From the NCBI GenBank assembly GCA_026168455.1, contig CM047430.1, positions 20,850,735 through 20,914,734 of the forward strand: a stretch of DNA of 64,000 bases, read 5' to 3'. Of this stretch, positions 1 through 10,938 are shown one piece after another. The position numbers and the translations under genes were made by a program. The DNA is from Theocolax elegans. Taxonomy: Eukaryota > Arthropoda > Insecta > Hymenoptera > Cerocephalidae. The notes under the pieces were generated by a model. That model was given only the letters and a program-made list of their open reading frames with translations. It had not been told where the DNA came from and made no database searches. Position 1 is the stretch's first letter; each line of letters begins with the position of its first letter.

Positions 1-462
1 TTGTTGAATTTGTTCTGGGGTTGCTCTAACTAGTCCACCGATACTAGCTATCGCGGGTAAGCAGCTAGGGTCTTCGCCATAAGGGTAGAATTGGTGAGTT
101 ATCCCTTTATTTGTCCACCAAGTATCATTCGTAAAATCTACCTTAATATTCGCCTCCCTTTTAAAATCCATTCCCAAAATACAATCATAATACAATCCAT
201 CAGCAACCTGAAAGGGCATTGTGATTTCTTTCTCGTCCAGTTTAACTTTAATATCTACTATTACCCCCTGTATTGGAACCTGTATCCCATCTGCAACCTT
301 AACACTTGTGCACCTTGATGGTCGTAATTTGCTTCCCAATATTCCACTCATTCCCTTTCTAATGAATGAGTGAACTGAACCACTATCCAATAAAGCTACC
401 AATAGTCTACCGTTTAATTCTAATTTAAAAGATAACCTGTTTTGAGCTTGGGTAGGTTTTCC
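1..462 (-). CDS. pol: Gypsy (family G2) aspartic protease, cut by window edge
   Basis: This open frame runs on the minus strand off the left edge and has no start codon of its own. It carries a retropepsin motif, Leu-Leu-Asp-Ser-Gly-Ser, with the catalytic Asp codon at 385-387 (about residue 26), and the downstream flap and Ile-Leu-Gly-Met-Asp segment expected of a Ty3/Gypsy protease. The frame is shifted relative to the upstream gag frame, which ends at 425, so expression would need a ribosomal frameshift or the shift is a mutation. The C-terminal part (NDTWWTNKG, FYPYGEDPSCLPA) closely matches the pol segment in the G2 copies at 19.7, 25.5 and 27.7 kb, where the catalytic half is missing. 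This is therefore the better preserved protease of the family. RT should lie beyond position 1. Confidence 0.8.
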
Positions 463-1005
463 TTTTGGTTTTGGGGCTGGGAGGGGGTGTGGATAGTTTC
501 TGGGCATAGGTGGGTTTTTCCTGGGGTTTTTGTAGGGTAGATAATATTGCTGCCAATTTCTTAGATTTCTGTTCCTGTTCTACATATGAGTAATTTGACA
601 GACCGTAGTTTTGTAATGTTGGCGGGGGCTTATATGCTTCATCCAACATCCTTCGTGCTTCATCCTTTTTCCCTAATTTTTGTAGTTCAGTGAATGAACA
701 GAACTCGCGTCTCTCAATACGTTGTCTATAAATTGGATGCAAATTCCTATATGCTCTGTCCAATTGTTCCTGTATAGACATTGTGGGTTTTACTTGATCC
801 AAGAGTCCACGCAACTTAATTACCACTCCCATGCTTCGTCGTCTAAAATTGATGGCATTGCTTTCATTATTTCGTCTAGGCTAAAACCATGTGCCACCAT
901 GCAGTCCTCCAGATTCCGTAGGAAGGTGTCCGGTTCGTTTTTCTTGGATCCTTTAAATTGAATGTGCCATCTAGAAAGAATATCTACTGTGCGTTTTTCC
1001 CGCAT
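425..1005 (-). pseudogene. gag: Gypsy G2 gag, capsid-side fragments
   Basis: Two overlapping minus-strand frames (820-1005 and 425-832) together cover the C-terminal part of a Gypsy gag. The first has the retrotransposon gag pattern: Trp-His-Ile-Gln-Phe-Lys-Gly, a Phe-Leu-x2-Leu-Glu block and the end Asp-Asp-Glu-Ala-Trp-Glu-Trp. It is followed by a stop and a shift into the second frame, which continues with an Arg/Lys-rich tail and a Pro-rich end. No CCHC zinc knuckle is seen. Between 1006 and 1461 neither frame stays open, so the link to the N-terminal piece is broken. Confidence 0.7.
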
Positions 1006-1461
1006 AAACGTTACATTCTCAAAACTTGCCTGGGAGTGGCTGCCAAAGGGGATTTGTGTTGGTGTGTGATATTGCGGGTTTATATAGGGATTGCGAGGAT
1101 AAGGGTAATTAGGAATTTCGTAGGTTTGTCTGTGGGTTGGCTGTCGTGTTCTCTATTGTTTACTAGTTAGTCTTCCGTCTTGTTCCTGTATCCTTGGCTC
1201 GTTTTCCCATCGAACCGTCCCTGTATGGTTTGAGTTATCCGGGTTCCTTTGTCTGTTTGTTATATTCCCACTTCCCTGTTCATTTGATTGCTAGGTTACT
1301 AGTGTGAATGCCGAAGGTTGCACCGTACAGCTTGATATCGGTACAAATGTCGTTGAGGAACACGTTCCCAGTCGATCTCTTGGATTTATAAACGGGTTAT
1401 TTGACCGTTGTTCTCCTGTTGTATAGGATGTTGCCATTGTCTGCATCGGGTAGTACAAAGT

Positions 1462-2136
1462 TTAATTTATCCCAAGTGTTGTACTTGGTACGTTTGGCAT
1501 CGTAACTTGTAGTTCCGGAGCTACCGAATCTGTCAGGTCCATTGGAGAGGGAATATCATTTCTTGAGATGGGACTTAATTGGTAACGGGTAGATTGGGCT
1601 TGGGGTCTATGTGAAAGGGTTTGGGTTTCAAGTTTAATTATTCTAATACGATTTATTAGATTTTGCTGCGTCCTAAATTCCGGGATTTCTTCCTCTAGAG
1701 AGTTCCTGCTACTATTTCTTCTTACTGGAATTTGTTCTCTATTTGTTTGGTTACATCCAATATTTTCTTTCCTTAGCGAGATGGGATCTCTAAATGGTCC
1801 TCGTGATTGTCCTGTTGGGTCCTGTTGTCTTGGGGAACTCATATCTGTAGCTCTGAACACTGATAAATCGTGGAGGTCTATTTCTATAGTGGGGTCTACC
1901 TCGTCGTATCTTCGATTCCATATTGCAGCATTCTCGCCTAAATATTTCCTGATTTCATATCTTTCTAATCTATCTCTTAGAATCATTGCATCGCTATCTA
2001 TGTTCAATCTTGCCCGTAACGCGTATTGAACAATGCGGCCGTCTGAGGTATTATTAATACTCCTTTTAATTATTTTAATACCTTCTTGGGGATCTACCAT
2101 CATTAAATCGCTAGTGGGGGTTCCTAAAGAATTCAT
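1462..2136 (-). CDS. gag: Gypsy G2 gag, N-terminal part
   Basis: A 224-residue minus-strand frame starting with ATG. It is recognised by direct similarity to gag in the three G2 copies further right: both share RRSINNTSDGRI or its near equivalent, then the pattern INIDxDxxIxRDRLxRYEIR. The second half is rich in Gln, Arg and Pro and probably unstructured. It lies just inside the 5' leader, as expected for the first gene of a Gypsy element. The frame ends before the capsid segment at 1005, so the element as a whole is defective. Confidence 0.7.
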   Translation of the reverse strand: MNSLGTPTSDLMMVDPQEGIKIIKRSINNTSDGRIVQYALRARLNIDSDAMILRDRLERYEIRKYLGENAAIWNRRYDEVDPTIEIDLHDLSVFRATDMSSPRQQDPTGQSRGPFRDPISLRKENIGCNQTNREQIPVRRNSSRNSLEEEIPEFRTQQNLINRIRIIKLETQTLSHRPQAQSTRYQLSPISRNDIPSPMDLTDSVAPELQVTMPNVPSTTLGIN

Positions 2137-3324
2137 TGTGGATAGGGAATAATACCTTTTTTTTTAACCGTTTAATCTAAACAGGGGAGAAGAATATCTT
2201 AAATGTATGTAGTTTTCTCAAGAGGAGGTTAATTAATTAATTACTATTAACTACAGCTCAATTATTTCCAATTCACTTAAAATTATTACAGACTTATTTT
2301 ATAAACACGTAAAAGAAAAGTTATTTCGGGAGGGGAATAGAAAAAAAAGAAAATAGGGGTGCTTTTGTTATTCAAAGCTAAATATTAATTAATTAATTTT
2401 AATGTATTAGTTAAATAATAGTTACCTTTAAGGAGGGGAAAAACAAATAAATTTGTAAATTAAACTTGCAACACAATCCAAATAAATTTTAATGAAACCA
2501 AATCTCTTAGTTTCTTATAAAAAATCTTTCCAATTTTTTTTTGTTAGAGAAATAACTAATAAGGTTAATTTTGGGTATTATGGGGAATAAAACAAACAAT
2601 CCAGTTTGCAATTTACACATAAAAAAAATATATACAAATAGCCAAATCAATATTATTATATAAGCAGAATATACAGCAATATACAGCCATATATATTTTA
2701 ATTATTGTTAGTGCTGTTAATAAATAATCCAAAATTTATGTATTACAATTCATTTATAATTTTTATTTAACGACTAATTAAATTGTCTCCGGGTCCAAAT
2801 TATTCAATTTAATAGAAAACGAATTTATTTTTCAAAATTTATAAATTGAATAATTATTATAAATAATTAATTCTATACGTATTTAATTGTAATAAAATTG
2901 CTTTCCAAAACAACAAAAAAACATGAATATTCTTGCAGTCGCCACGTGTGTGTATTGTACAATTTTTTGGGGGGAAAAGATGGCGGACTACTTCGCACAA
3001 ACGCAAAGTCACGCTGTCCTATATGTATATATATTATATATATATATACTAATTCACGTACATATAATTACTTATCACGGCCTATTTTCAATTTTCTCCG
3101 GAGAAAGAAAAATTTCGATAAAAGTCTTACGATCCAATACTGGTCCAATACTTAGTATTTATTATTCTTATTTTTTTTTATTATTTATCAATTGTTTCTG
3201 TCAGCATTAATTTTCGTTTACAGAAAAAGAATCTCAATAATTTCAAAATTACTCACACAATAATTAAACTTAATTTAATTAATTTTCAACAACAACAAAA
3301 AACTATATGATCCCGTTAACTAAA
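2137..3324 (-). other. AT-rich leader of minus-strand G2 element
   Basis: About 1.2 kb between the primer binding site and gag on the minus strand. It is strongly AT-rich with many short A/T runs and (TA)n at 3020-3060. I see no gene. Its position makes it the untranslated leader, possibly holding packaging signals. Confidence 0.5.
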
Positions 3325-3339
3325 CCACGTTGGGCGCCA
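3325..3339 (-). promoter_or_regulatory. Primer binding site of minus-strand G2 element
   Basis: On the minus strand this reads TGGCGCCCAACGTGG, two bases after the LTR end at 3342. The TGG start fits a tRNA 3' CCA end. The same 14-base core follows the G1 LTR at 10925. Confidence 0.75.
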
Positions 3340-3341
3340 TT

Positions 3342-4034
3342 TGTCACGCCATACTGGGGATCAGGGTGCGGGACTAATCAAATAAATACGCGGGGAGCTT
3401 ATAAAAGTAACTAAAAGATTTATTAAACAAAAACAACAATTAATTTGCAATCGAATTCGGGCACCAGTCGATTGTTAACCTAGCAAATATTCGATTACTC
3501 TAACGCGATCACTTAGCGTAGCGCAGGGGAAAGAGGGGAAACGCGAGAGAGAGTTAACATTAAGATGGCGGGAAATAATACGCGCACTCACACGGGCAAA
3601 CCGGGAATTCGCGACCGATAAAAGGACAGGGGAAAGCACACCATACGCACTCAGCTTTTGAAACTGCAACCAACTGATAATTCGCCACTTGGTTGACACG
3701 CTCTGATCTCACACAAGGATTTTCGATAAAATGTCGATATCAGCAAGTAAATCTTGAATTTTTTTACACCGCGACCACACACTCTCGACCGAAGTTCACG
3801 GAGCTCTGTTCTCCGTCAGCATTCGGCTCCTCTCGTTCTTGCGCGCATGTGCCTTGCGCTGATATCGGTACGAGGCGAGAGTTCGTCCGTGCGATCGGCC
3901 GTCGTCGTACGCTTGCGTCTCTCTTCCAGCTGTCAATAAGACGATTCGAGGGACCGACTACTGCCGACGTAGTGGATCTCCTCCGACGCTGGCCTGCTGT
4001 GGGATTGACCTGGAGATCCCGAGGGATTGTTACA
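3342..4034 (-). repeat. 5' LTR of minus-strand G2 element
   Basis: On the minus strand the segment begins TGTAACAATC and ends GGCGTGACA directly before the primer binding site, giving the usual TG...CA ends. Its 3' terminal part is similar to the two LTR tails at 35.5 kb, which share CTGGGGATCAGGGTGC. The outer boundary at 4034 rests on the GTTACA end only and is less certain, because the 215-bp repeat overlaps it. Confidence 0.55.
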
Positions 4035-4225
4035 GGTAAGTCGCTAAGCCGTACGAGTTTATTATTACTTGTTTAGTTAATTTATAGTGGGGAAGGTTAG
4101 TGCTCCCCTAACCTCTCAACTCCGGTTGGCAATTCTTTCTTCCTATGTTGCTGTCCTATCTTCTCCTACCTGGTTATCCTTTTTCCTAATAATGTGCTAT
4201 GTCTCATTTATTATTATCTTTACAG
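4011..4225 (+). repeat. 215-bp intron-bearing repeat, copy 1
   Basis: This segment is repeated at 5166-5380 with the same length and few mismatches. Inside it AG|GTAAGT at 4035-4040 and a pyrimidine/A-rich TTTACAG end at 4225 enclose 190 nt, which looks like a small spliceosomal intron. Function unknown. The two copies flank LINE relics. Confidence 0.6.
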
Positions 4226-4375
4226 GGTATTTTTTAGGTATTTTTTATCGGCCAGGAATCCCTTTATTTCCTCTGAAAAGTTGACAAATCAAGGAGGTTA
4301 GGAAAGGTCACATTCTCGTCAGAGTCTTTCTTATATCTACGAAATCTCAGCTACTTCTTTTTCTTCTTCTTAGCA

Positions 4376-4546
4376 ATGCAATCGGTTACCCGTAGCACAT
4401 GCTTCATTTGCAGCCGTAGAATAATAAAGAAATATCACGCAAAGGTATGTTCTCATTGCGGCAATTGCAGCACCTCCCGGGATTGCTTTAATCGAGAACG
4501 GGCCCGCTCCAGTCGACCCCCACCACAGGGACAGCTAAGCGCGTGA
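4376..4546 (+). pseudogene. Short Cys-rich finger ORF, probable LINE ORF1 relic
   Basis: A 56-codon frame from ATG. Cysteines fall at residues 9, 12, 25, 28, 31 and 37, with His at 21 and 27, so the spacing starts C-x2-C-x12-C-x2-C. This resembles PHD/RING-like fingers found at the start of some LINE ORF1 proteins. The tail is Arg/Pro-rich and ends at TGA. Together with the two fragments downstream it looks like the N-terminus of a LINE with large internal deletions. The assignment is inference. Confidence 0.35.
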
Positions 4547-4806
4547 CCTCGCCCACTTTGCCGACATGCGCGCAGGTTGATAAGCAAGTACGGTCTCTCG
4601 CATCGAATCGTCGGTTCGAGGACTAGCGAGTGAGATTCGTGTTCTTAACTCTCGGGTCTCGCAGATTGAAATAACTACAGACGAAAGATTGAAATAACTA
4701 CAGACGCTTAGGGGCTTTGGAGAGCGCTAACGCCGATATCCGCGGTATGATAAACGAGGTGTAGGCTGGTCATTCGGGGTCTACCTCGCTCTCTATGAGA
4801 GACACA

Positions 4807-4908
4807 TGTGAGGTGCTGGTCCTTGGCGTCCCTATTAACCTAGATATTCCCGATGGGGAGGTCATTGAGAAGATTTTATCCTCCATAAATCTCCCGCGAG
4901 TACTTTAA
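4807..4908 (+). pseudogene. LINE ORF1-like fragment
   Basis: A 33-codon frame reading CEVLVLGVPINLDIPDGEVI and ending Ser-Ile-Asn-Leu-Pro before TAA. The strand-turn-Leu-Gly-Val-Pro pattern resembles the RRM-like segment of LINE ORF1 proteins. The flanks are out of frame. Weak evidence on its own, supported by the RT fragment 50 bases further on. Confidence 0.3.
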
Positions 4909-4961
4909 CAAGTGATCTCTCTTGGAATGCACAAATTTCTTCAAATGTCCATGGGGTTCTA

Positions 4962-5177
4962 CACTGGCTTCGCTATAAAGGTTTTTGCCTTGTATACAAT
5001 GATCTTCCACAATGTTTGAAGGTTAAAATCCAAAGAGTATGCAATACTGTGGTGAGATTCGTTTTTCACCTTAAGCGCGACGCATCTCTTCAATCCTATT
5101 ACGATCGCCTGGGATGGCTTTCATTAAAATTTCGTCGCAAATACTTTTTAGCTCTTTTTTTATTATGGAGATCTTGA
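4962..5177 (+). pseudogene. LINE reverse transcriptase C-terminal fragment
   Basis: A 71-codon frame with the signature KIQRVCNTVVRFVFHLKR, then a YYDRLGWLSL block. This matches the region after the RT thumb in Jockey/CR1/RTE-type LINEs (KxQxxQNxCVRFxF...LxWLxxxxRR). It ends at TGA 5175-5177, inside the start of repeat copy 2. The catalytic RT palm is absent, so more than 2 kb of the element has been lost between 4908 and 4962. Confidence 0.6.
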
Positions 5178-5380
5178 AGAATTGTTACAGGTAAGTCGCT
5201 AGGCCGTAGGAGTTTATTATTACATTTTTAATTAATTTATAGTGGGGAAGGTTAGTGCTCCCCTAACCTCTGAACTCCTGTTGGCAATTATTTCTTTCTA
5301 TGTTGCTGTCCTATCTTCTCCTTCCTGGTTATCCTTTTTCCTAATAATGTGCTTTGTCTCATTTATTATTATCTTCACAG
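5166..5380 (+). repeat. 215-bp intron-bearing repeat, copy 2
   Basis: Direct copy of 4011-4225 with the same 190-nt GT...AG segment (5191-5380). The downstream 5381-5637 holds nothing I recognise. Confidence 0.6.
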
Positions 5381-5637
5381 GAATTCTGCACAAGGTTCCA
5401 GTGGGCGATGGTCTTCCAAGGATACCTGCTGTCACTCCTGAGGTTTTGCACCTGATGCAGATCATTTAGCTAGCTACTTCTTCGTTGGATTGTCCTGGTG
5501 CTGGATTACTGGGAACCGGGGAAGGGATGTGGAGTTCTTATTCATGGTAGTTAGGGTGCTGGGTAGCTTACAGTAGGTATGCGTGTGTGTACGATATCCG
5601 GGTAGGTAGATTTACTAAGGGGGAAAGGCTACGCTAA

Positions 5638-6198
5638 TGCCTTTTTATTATCTCAATCTATTCACGACCAATAGAATATTTAAATTCGCTAATTGTAAGT
5701 CTTCGGAGCCTCTCGTATGTCAACGCCAACCGACGACACTTATTTACATTAGATAATAGAGGACAGAGAAACACTAAATGGTAACCCAGGTGTGGGTACG
5801 TCGGAACTCGAACAGCGCTTCCTGAGTGTTGAAACCTATCGCAGGCGAGGATCTCGATCGGACAGGTTTTCCGGGACATTCGCCCGAGCGTATATGAATT
5901 GTTAATTAATGTAAAATAAATGTTTCTTTCATTTTTATTTTAATTATTGTTGTGTAATTATTATTTCTTCCCGCTCCCGCCGACATTCACTTAATTTAAA
6001 ATAATCGTGTCGAGGCAAGTAGGATCGCCCAAATCCTCCATACCGCGCGTCCCAGCGAACTCGTGTTCCTGGCGACAGCTAACATCGTCGCGATAAATAA
6101 ATTAAATTGTGTGCGCGGTATTGGGCAACGCGGCCCAACGGTCATTTTTAATTATTACCAATAATTAAATTCACCGGGTGCGCGAATACCACGTCACA
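5638..6198 (+). repeat. 5' LTR of gag-only LTR element
   Basis: Two blocks of this segment (5650-5752 and about 5812-6045) recur in order at 8482-8583 and 9120-9357. It ends GTCACA directly before a TGG primer binding site. Compared with the right-hand copy it lacks about 500 bp in the middle. AATAAA at 5915-5920 could serve as polyadenylation signal. The left boundary is uncertain. Confidence 0.6.
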
Positions 6199-6200
6199 AA

Positions 6201-6216
6201 TGGTGACCGTGATAGG
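6201..6216 (+). promoter_or_regulatory. Primer binding site
   Basis: TGGTGACCGTGATAGG lies two bases after the LTR end (…GTCACA AA). A TGG start matches a tRNA CCA end. It differs from the TGGCGCCC site used by the Gypsy elements here, so this is a different lineage. Confidence 0.6.
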
Positions 6217-7299
6217 ACGTACGTTTTCGTCCTCACCGATTTTAAATCATTAGACATTGTCGGCTATCTTTTCGCGCGCGAGCGGTGTCGCGGCGAAATT
6301 AGTGAGCGGGATGAGTTTTCAGAGAGTGAGAGAAAGAGAGAGAGAGAGAGAGAGTGAGTGAGTTGTACGAGTTAGAGTGAGGGAGAGCGAGAGAGACAGC
6401 GTGTGAGACGCGTCTCTATACCGGAGTATTTCCCCTCTTGCTCGGGTATCCGAGGAGAGGTATACACCGGTATATCGGGAGAGAGTTCGCGCGCGACCGT
6501 GTTTAGCCGGAAGCGCCCGATCTCACCGAGGTCGATCTCTCCCGATCACAAGCTTGACGGGAGATCCTTGCCTGGCTTGTATGGGAGCGGCAAGGTAGGG
6601 AGAGAGTAGCTTGCGCCGCGGATCGCGGGCAGCAAGAATCCCCCCGAACAGCGTAGCAGGGAAAGACTTCGCGAGAGCCGAACATCATCGGCTCTCTCCG
6701 ATTGCGCCTGCGAGTGGGAGTGAGAGAGATAATCCCTAGTCGCGGGGAATCGGAGTATGGTGCTAGGCAGGCTATCCTATGTGTGAGAGAGAGATAGCGC
6801 GATCGCCTAGCCCTTTCGTTATAAAGTCTTCGCAGCTGGTTTCGCCGAGAGAAATAAAATTAATTCGTTCCCGCGCGAGATCTATTATATATTTTGGCGT
6901 GAGAGTGTTGTAATAATAGATCCTTTCGGGAGAGGTAGCTGTCCCCCCTTCCATTTAAAGAAAATTATAAATAAATTTTTTCTTTATATACAAGACGCGG
7001 CGAAATAATTATTGTTGTTTTTTTTTCGTGTTTCGTGAATCACGCATAGCTAGGGATTAAAGAAGCTTCCGATTGAGTCAGTGTATGCCCAATCGGAGTA
7101 TCTGAGTTTAAACGCAAATGGCGAAGAGACGGAGTGTCGCGAACGTCTTTTGCGTCACCGGATTAGATGTGTAGACAGTAATCTGGAAATCCCATGGTTC
7201 CCTTAGTACGATAAGAATGTAAGGGCAGAGCCTGCGCATAAATCTCTAGTATGTCAGGAACTATGGGCAATTAGGAAACCTCGTTCCAGGAAAGGGAGT
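6217..7299 (+). other. Leader of gag-only LTR element
   Basis: Untranslated stretch with a purine tract (GA)n at 6325-6360 and GC-richer sequence than its surroundings. No coding frame is convincing. A frame at 6403-6609 is low-complexity and was not accepted. Confidence 0.4.
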
Positions 7300-8100
7300 G
7301 TGGTCCCATCAGGAACGGAAGTTTCCTGCGAGTCCGAGTTGTCGGATCGCGAAAGGGTGGCTAGTGACAGAGCACACACTCTTGAAGAAGATGGAGCTCA
7401 GTCACCAAGTGGTCTGTCCAGAAACTCGCCAATCGGTACTGCACAAAGGCCAGGGTTAGCGTCAACAGATGCTATACCTAAACGGTTTGATGTGGTACCG
7501 GCAGCAAACACGATCACGACTGCAATCCCTTACGTTCCTGTTTCGGTTGCTGCAACCTCATGCACAACCACTACGTCGGCGGTTACGACCGTGACGACTG
7601 CTCACCTCGGAGGTTTTTGTGCACCCGCACATTACCTCCCAATTGGAGATCAGAGAAACAGCGGACATCTTGGCACTAGAGAGAGTGAAGTGCCAACACA
7701 ATATTTTGACTTGGGTTCGCAGGCGGAAGCCATTCGTAGTATGTCACGAGGATACACCAACAGGCAACCCGAGGCTAACACAACCGAACGACAATTTGTT
7801 GATGATAGGAATGGACATGACCTTCCTAATGACGTCAGTCTTTAATCTTACGAAAAACCGATGTTCGAACCGAGACGTCGTGATACCTCTTCTAAGGATT
7901 GTGAGGGACAAGATAGAAGAGAGAGGTGTGAGTACACGACTCCACACAGAAAACCACGGCACCATCGTTCTGTAAGTAGAGCCTCAAGCAACGATGAACG
8001 TCGTGAGAACTGTACGGAGAGACGTACTCAGAAACGTCATTCGAACCGTAAACTCGACGACCGAGCTGAGCTGGAAATTCCGGAGCTAGGTCACAAATAG
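7300..8100 (+). pseudogene. Gag-like remnant of LTR element
   Basis: Two adjoining plus-strand frames (7300-7845, 181 codons from a GTG; 7861-8100, 79 codons) lie where gag is expected. The first is Ser/Thr/Pro-rich without a recognised domain. The second is strongly basic with Arg/Ser/His runs, like a nucleic-acid-binding gag tail. No protease, RT or integrase follows before the right LTR, so the element could only move using proteins from another element. The gag label comes from position and composition, not from a motif. Confidence 0.4.
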
Positions 8101-8448
8101 AGGTCGGACAGACGTAGAGAAACGCCTCGAGAAAAGCGTGCTGTGGCTACTTGCAATCAATGTACTCAGACGGATTCGTCCGATGCGTATCAGTCTGATC
8201 GCAAACCTACTCGTAAGAGATCCGATTCTCGTAGGGCGATCGTAGGATCGACTGAAGGCCGACAAGTGAAGGAATTCTTCTATCTGTAGACATAGGAGTT
8301 CTCGGGTGGATAATGGAGATGACCGTTGGGAAAGAGACTCCTACGAGGCCAAGCCACGGTATCATGAAGACGATAACCGTACGCACGATCGGACATGGAT
8401 AGATTGTGCCTTTCTTTCGACACGGCCTTCCCGAGGGAAGTGGAGTCT

Positions 8449-8460
8449 AGGGGAGGGGGG
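8449..8460 (+). promoter_or_regulatory. Polypurine tract
   Basis: AGGGGAGGGGGG just before the right LTR, which starts TGTGATGG at 8464. Expected primer for plus-strand synthesis. Confidence 0.6.
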
Positions 8461-8463
8461 CTT

Positions 8464-9360
8464 TGTGATGGAAATCGTTACACAATCTATTCACAATGAA
8501 TAGAATATTTAAATACGCTAATTGTAAGTCGTCGGAGCCTTTCGCATGTCAAGGCCAACCGACGACACTTGTTTATTTCATTTAGAGTGTACTATTACGC
8601 GCGCGACAATACGTAGGGAAGAGAGCGCGAGAGAGAGTGTGTGTGTTTCCCACTCTCATCCTTTTTTCAGAAAATTAGGCGATCGCCTAGTTAGTGTGTA
8701 CTAATCCGTCGATTGGGACGGATTATCATATTTTGTGTTGGATTTGTACTGCTCGTGAATGCCGAGAGTGCAGCCCACCCACCTTTGCATTAAGCTCTGT
8801 GAACGGTTGTTCCGGAGCAGGGCTAAGTGCGGAGACCCGGGTGAACGCCCCTTCACTTTTATGTATGTGTGTGTGTGTGTGTGTGTGTGTTAAAGGACGG
8901 GGCCGTGCGCGTGTGACACCGGGGATCGCGACTTACTCGCCGCGGCAAGGGCCGCCTTCACCACCACAAATACCGGTCGTGCCCTTGTCTAGGAGGTCGA
9001 CCAGTCGCCGAGGATCGGCTGGGCCATCCCCGAGGAGCGTCACCGGTAAGTACTTACTTTACTATCCTGACCCCCCCCCCCTTGTGTGTGTGTACATCGG
9101 GAGTGTGTTCGGATACGCCGGTACTCAAACAGCGGTTCCTGGGAGATGAAACCTATCGCAGGCGAGGATCTCGATCCGACAGGTTTCCCGGGACATTCGC
9201 CCGCGCGTATATGAATTGTTAATTAAAGTAAAATAAATGTTTCTTTCATTTTTATTTTAATTATTGTTGTGTAATTATCATTTCTCCTCGCTCCCGCCGA
9301 CATGCATTTAATTTAAAATAATCGTGTTGAGGCAAGGAGGATCGCCCGAATCCTTCACAC
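8464..9360 (+). repeat. 3' LTR of gag-only LTR element
   Basis: Shares two blocks with the left LTR (8482-8583 and 9120-9357) separated by about 520 bp that the left copy lacks. The extra part has a (GT)n run at 8868-8890 and a CGGTAAGTA donor-like site at 9042-9050. It breaks off near 9360, before the terminal 150 bp seen in the left LTR. Confidence 0.6.
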
Positions 9361-9574
9361 CTAGTTATTTTGTTCTTGAACCTTGTGAGACTCGTGTTAA
9401 CAGTGAGCGAAGTGCCCGCTGTTGGAGATTCCGGCGTAAGTATATTGTGAAATTCATATATATATTGTGACAAGGTGGATTTAATCCACTTGTCATATAG
9501 GTTCAAGATCCGACGCCCGCTTCATTTTTTATTCAGCACTTAAAAGTCTCATGCCACATTGGTGCCCAACGTGG
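9361..9574 (+). repeat. LTR end plus primer binding site of another Gypsy
   Basis: The segment ends ...CATGCCACAT and is followed by TGGTGCCCAACGTGG (9560-9574), one base different from the primer site of the Gypsy elements here. It looks like the right end of a truncated 5' LTR. 9575-10693 after it is AT-rich with no recognisable gene or repeat. Confidence 0.45.
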
Positions 9575-10693
9575 TTCTTTATAAGGGATCTTTTTCAGTT
9601 AAATCAATTAATAATTTAGCGTAAAGTGGCATACAGCGTTATTGTTTTCTTTAGTAGTTAAAAGCGAGCGAAAATAAAAATATTGTAAGCGCCGAAGCGC
9701 GACGCAAAAAGGCGGCCATATTGCCATTCCTTTCCTTAAGCAAAGCTCGCGCACACACCGGAAGAAGCCGGTTGGCTATTTTGACGGCCATTTTCATAAT
9801 TAATAATTGAGTACGTGCACGGAAGTATAATTTTGTTTGTTCTTTTAAATAATATTTGCACTGCTTATATATTTGATTATGAATAGTTGTTTTTATGGGT
9901 ACGCTGGTTAATATAATATAAAAATAATTCATTTTCCCTCTCCTTCTAACCCATACAGCTGTAATAACCAAATATTTATAAATTCTTTTTTTGTAGGTTT
10001 CTATAAGAGAATATTATTATTTTTTTTTAAATGGTAATACATATAAATTGATAACAAATTCGCATTTTACAGTTATATTAATAACTCAAGCTGTTTGAAG
10101 CATAATTTTCCTTTGGCTGTATATATAATACATATTACAGCTATTTAACATTCCTATTGCTATTATCACGTCTGGTTTAATTGTGTTGTTGCTATATTAT
10201 ATAATTAATGCTTATTCAATTAAAACACACATTTTGCTAGTTTTATTTATTGTTAGCTTAAGGCGATGTGATACCCAAATTACAGGAACCTACATCTAAA
10301 ATCCCAAAAATTTAAAAAACTAATGGAATTAAAAATCTGAAAAAATTTACAGGTAATGTTGAAAGCAAGTAGAATACAGTTACATAATCAATAAAATAAT
10401 AATAATCAATTTTGCTTGACCTGCTATACCCATTGCAACGAAAATTTAATTTCTCCCTAATTGCTCCCCGGTAATAATAGTTAGTGTATATAAATTATGC
10501 TGCATAATTTTTGTTTGTTGTTGTTTTGCTGCCTGCCTAACCCAGTTTATAGTTTATTTATATAAGCACAATTTGCACGTCCCCTTGCTCACATACCCCA
10601 CTGATTTTAATATTAATAATTGAAAATTTGGTGTATACATAAGGCTGTATAGATGCTTTCCCATAATAATAACGCTGCGTAATATACTTTTCC

Positions 10694-10924
10694 GAATACA
10701 TTTATTTTAGTTATTAATTAAATATTGCATTGTTGCTTATTTAGTTGTTTACCCCCTTTTCTCGCGTTTCGCTAAGTAAAGATTACCGCCGCCTCCGCCT
10801 ATACGGCTTATTATAGTCGTATTATTACTAAGCGGCCGATCGTGTAAATGAGACTATTATTTTAACGGTTCTGAATTGTTATTATCTTATTGCATTTATT
10901 ATTAAAAATAGCAAATCCGTTACA
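10694..10924 (+). repeat. 5' LTR (shared part) of Gypsy G1
   Basis: This 231-bp segment is repeated with near identity at 18471-18701 and ends CCGTTACA immediately before a primer binding site. Sequence to the left of 10694 has no match in the 3' LTR, so either the LTR is unusually short or its upstream part has been replaced. Confidence 0.75.
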
Positions 10925-10938
10925 TGGCGCCCAACGTG
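10925..10938 (+). promoter_or_regulatory. Primer binding site of Gypsy G1
   Basis: TGGCGCCCAACGTG abuts the LTR end with no spacer. Same core as at 3325-3339. Confidence 0.8.

Noticed and set aside
3693..4284. Plus-strand frames of 127, 61 and 65 codons
   Set aside because: They fall inside the LTR and the intron-bearing repeat on the opposite strand to the element's genes, with no recognisable domain.
7744..7965. Minus-strand frame opposite the gag-like remnant
   Set aside because: Shadow frame without motif.
8694..9149. 151-codon frame with Cys-Val run
   Set aside because: It sits in the 3' LTR and crosses a (GT)n tract; similarity to the other LTR copy is at DNA level only.
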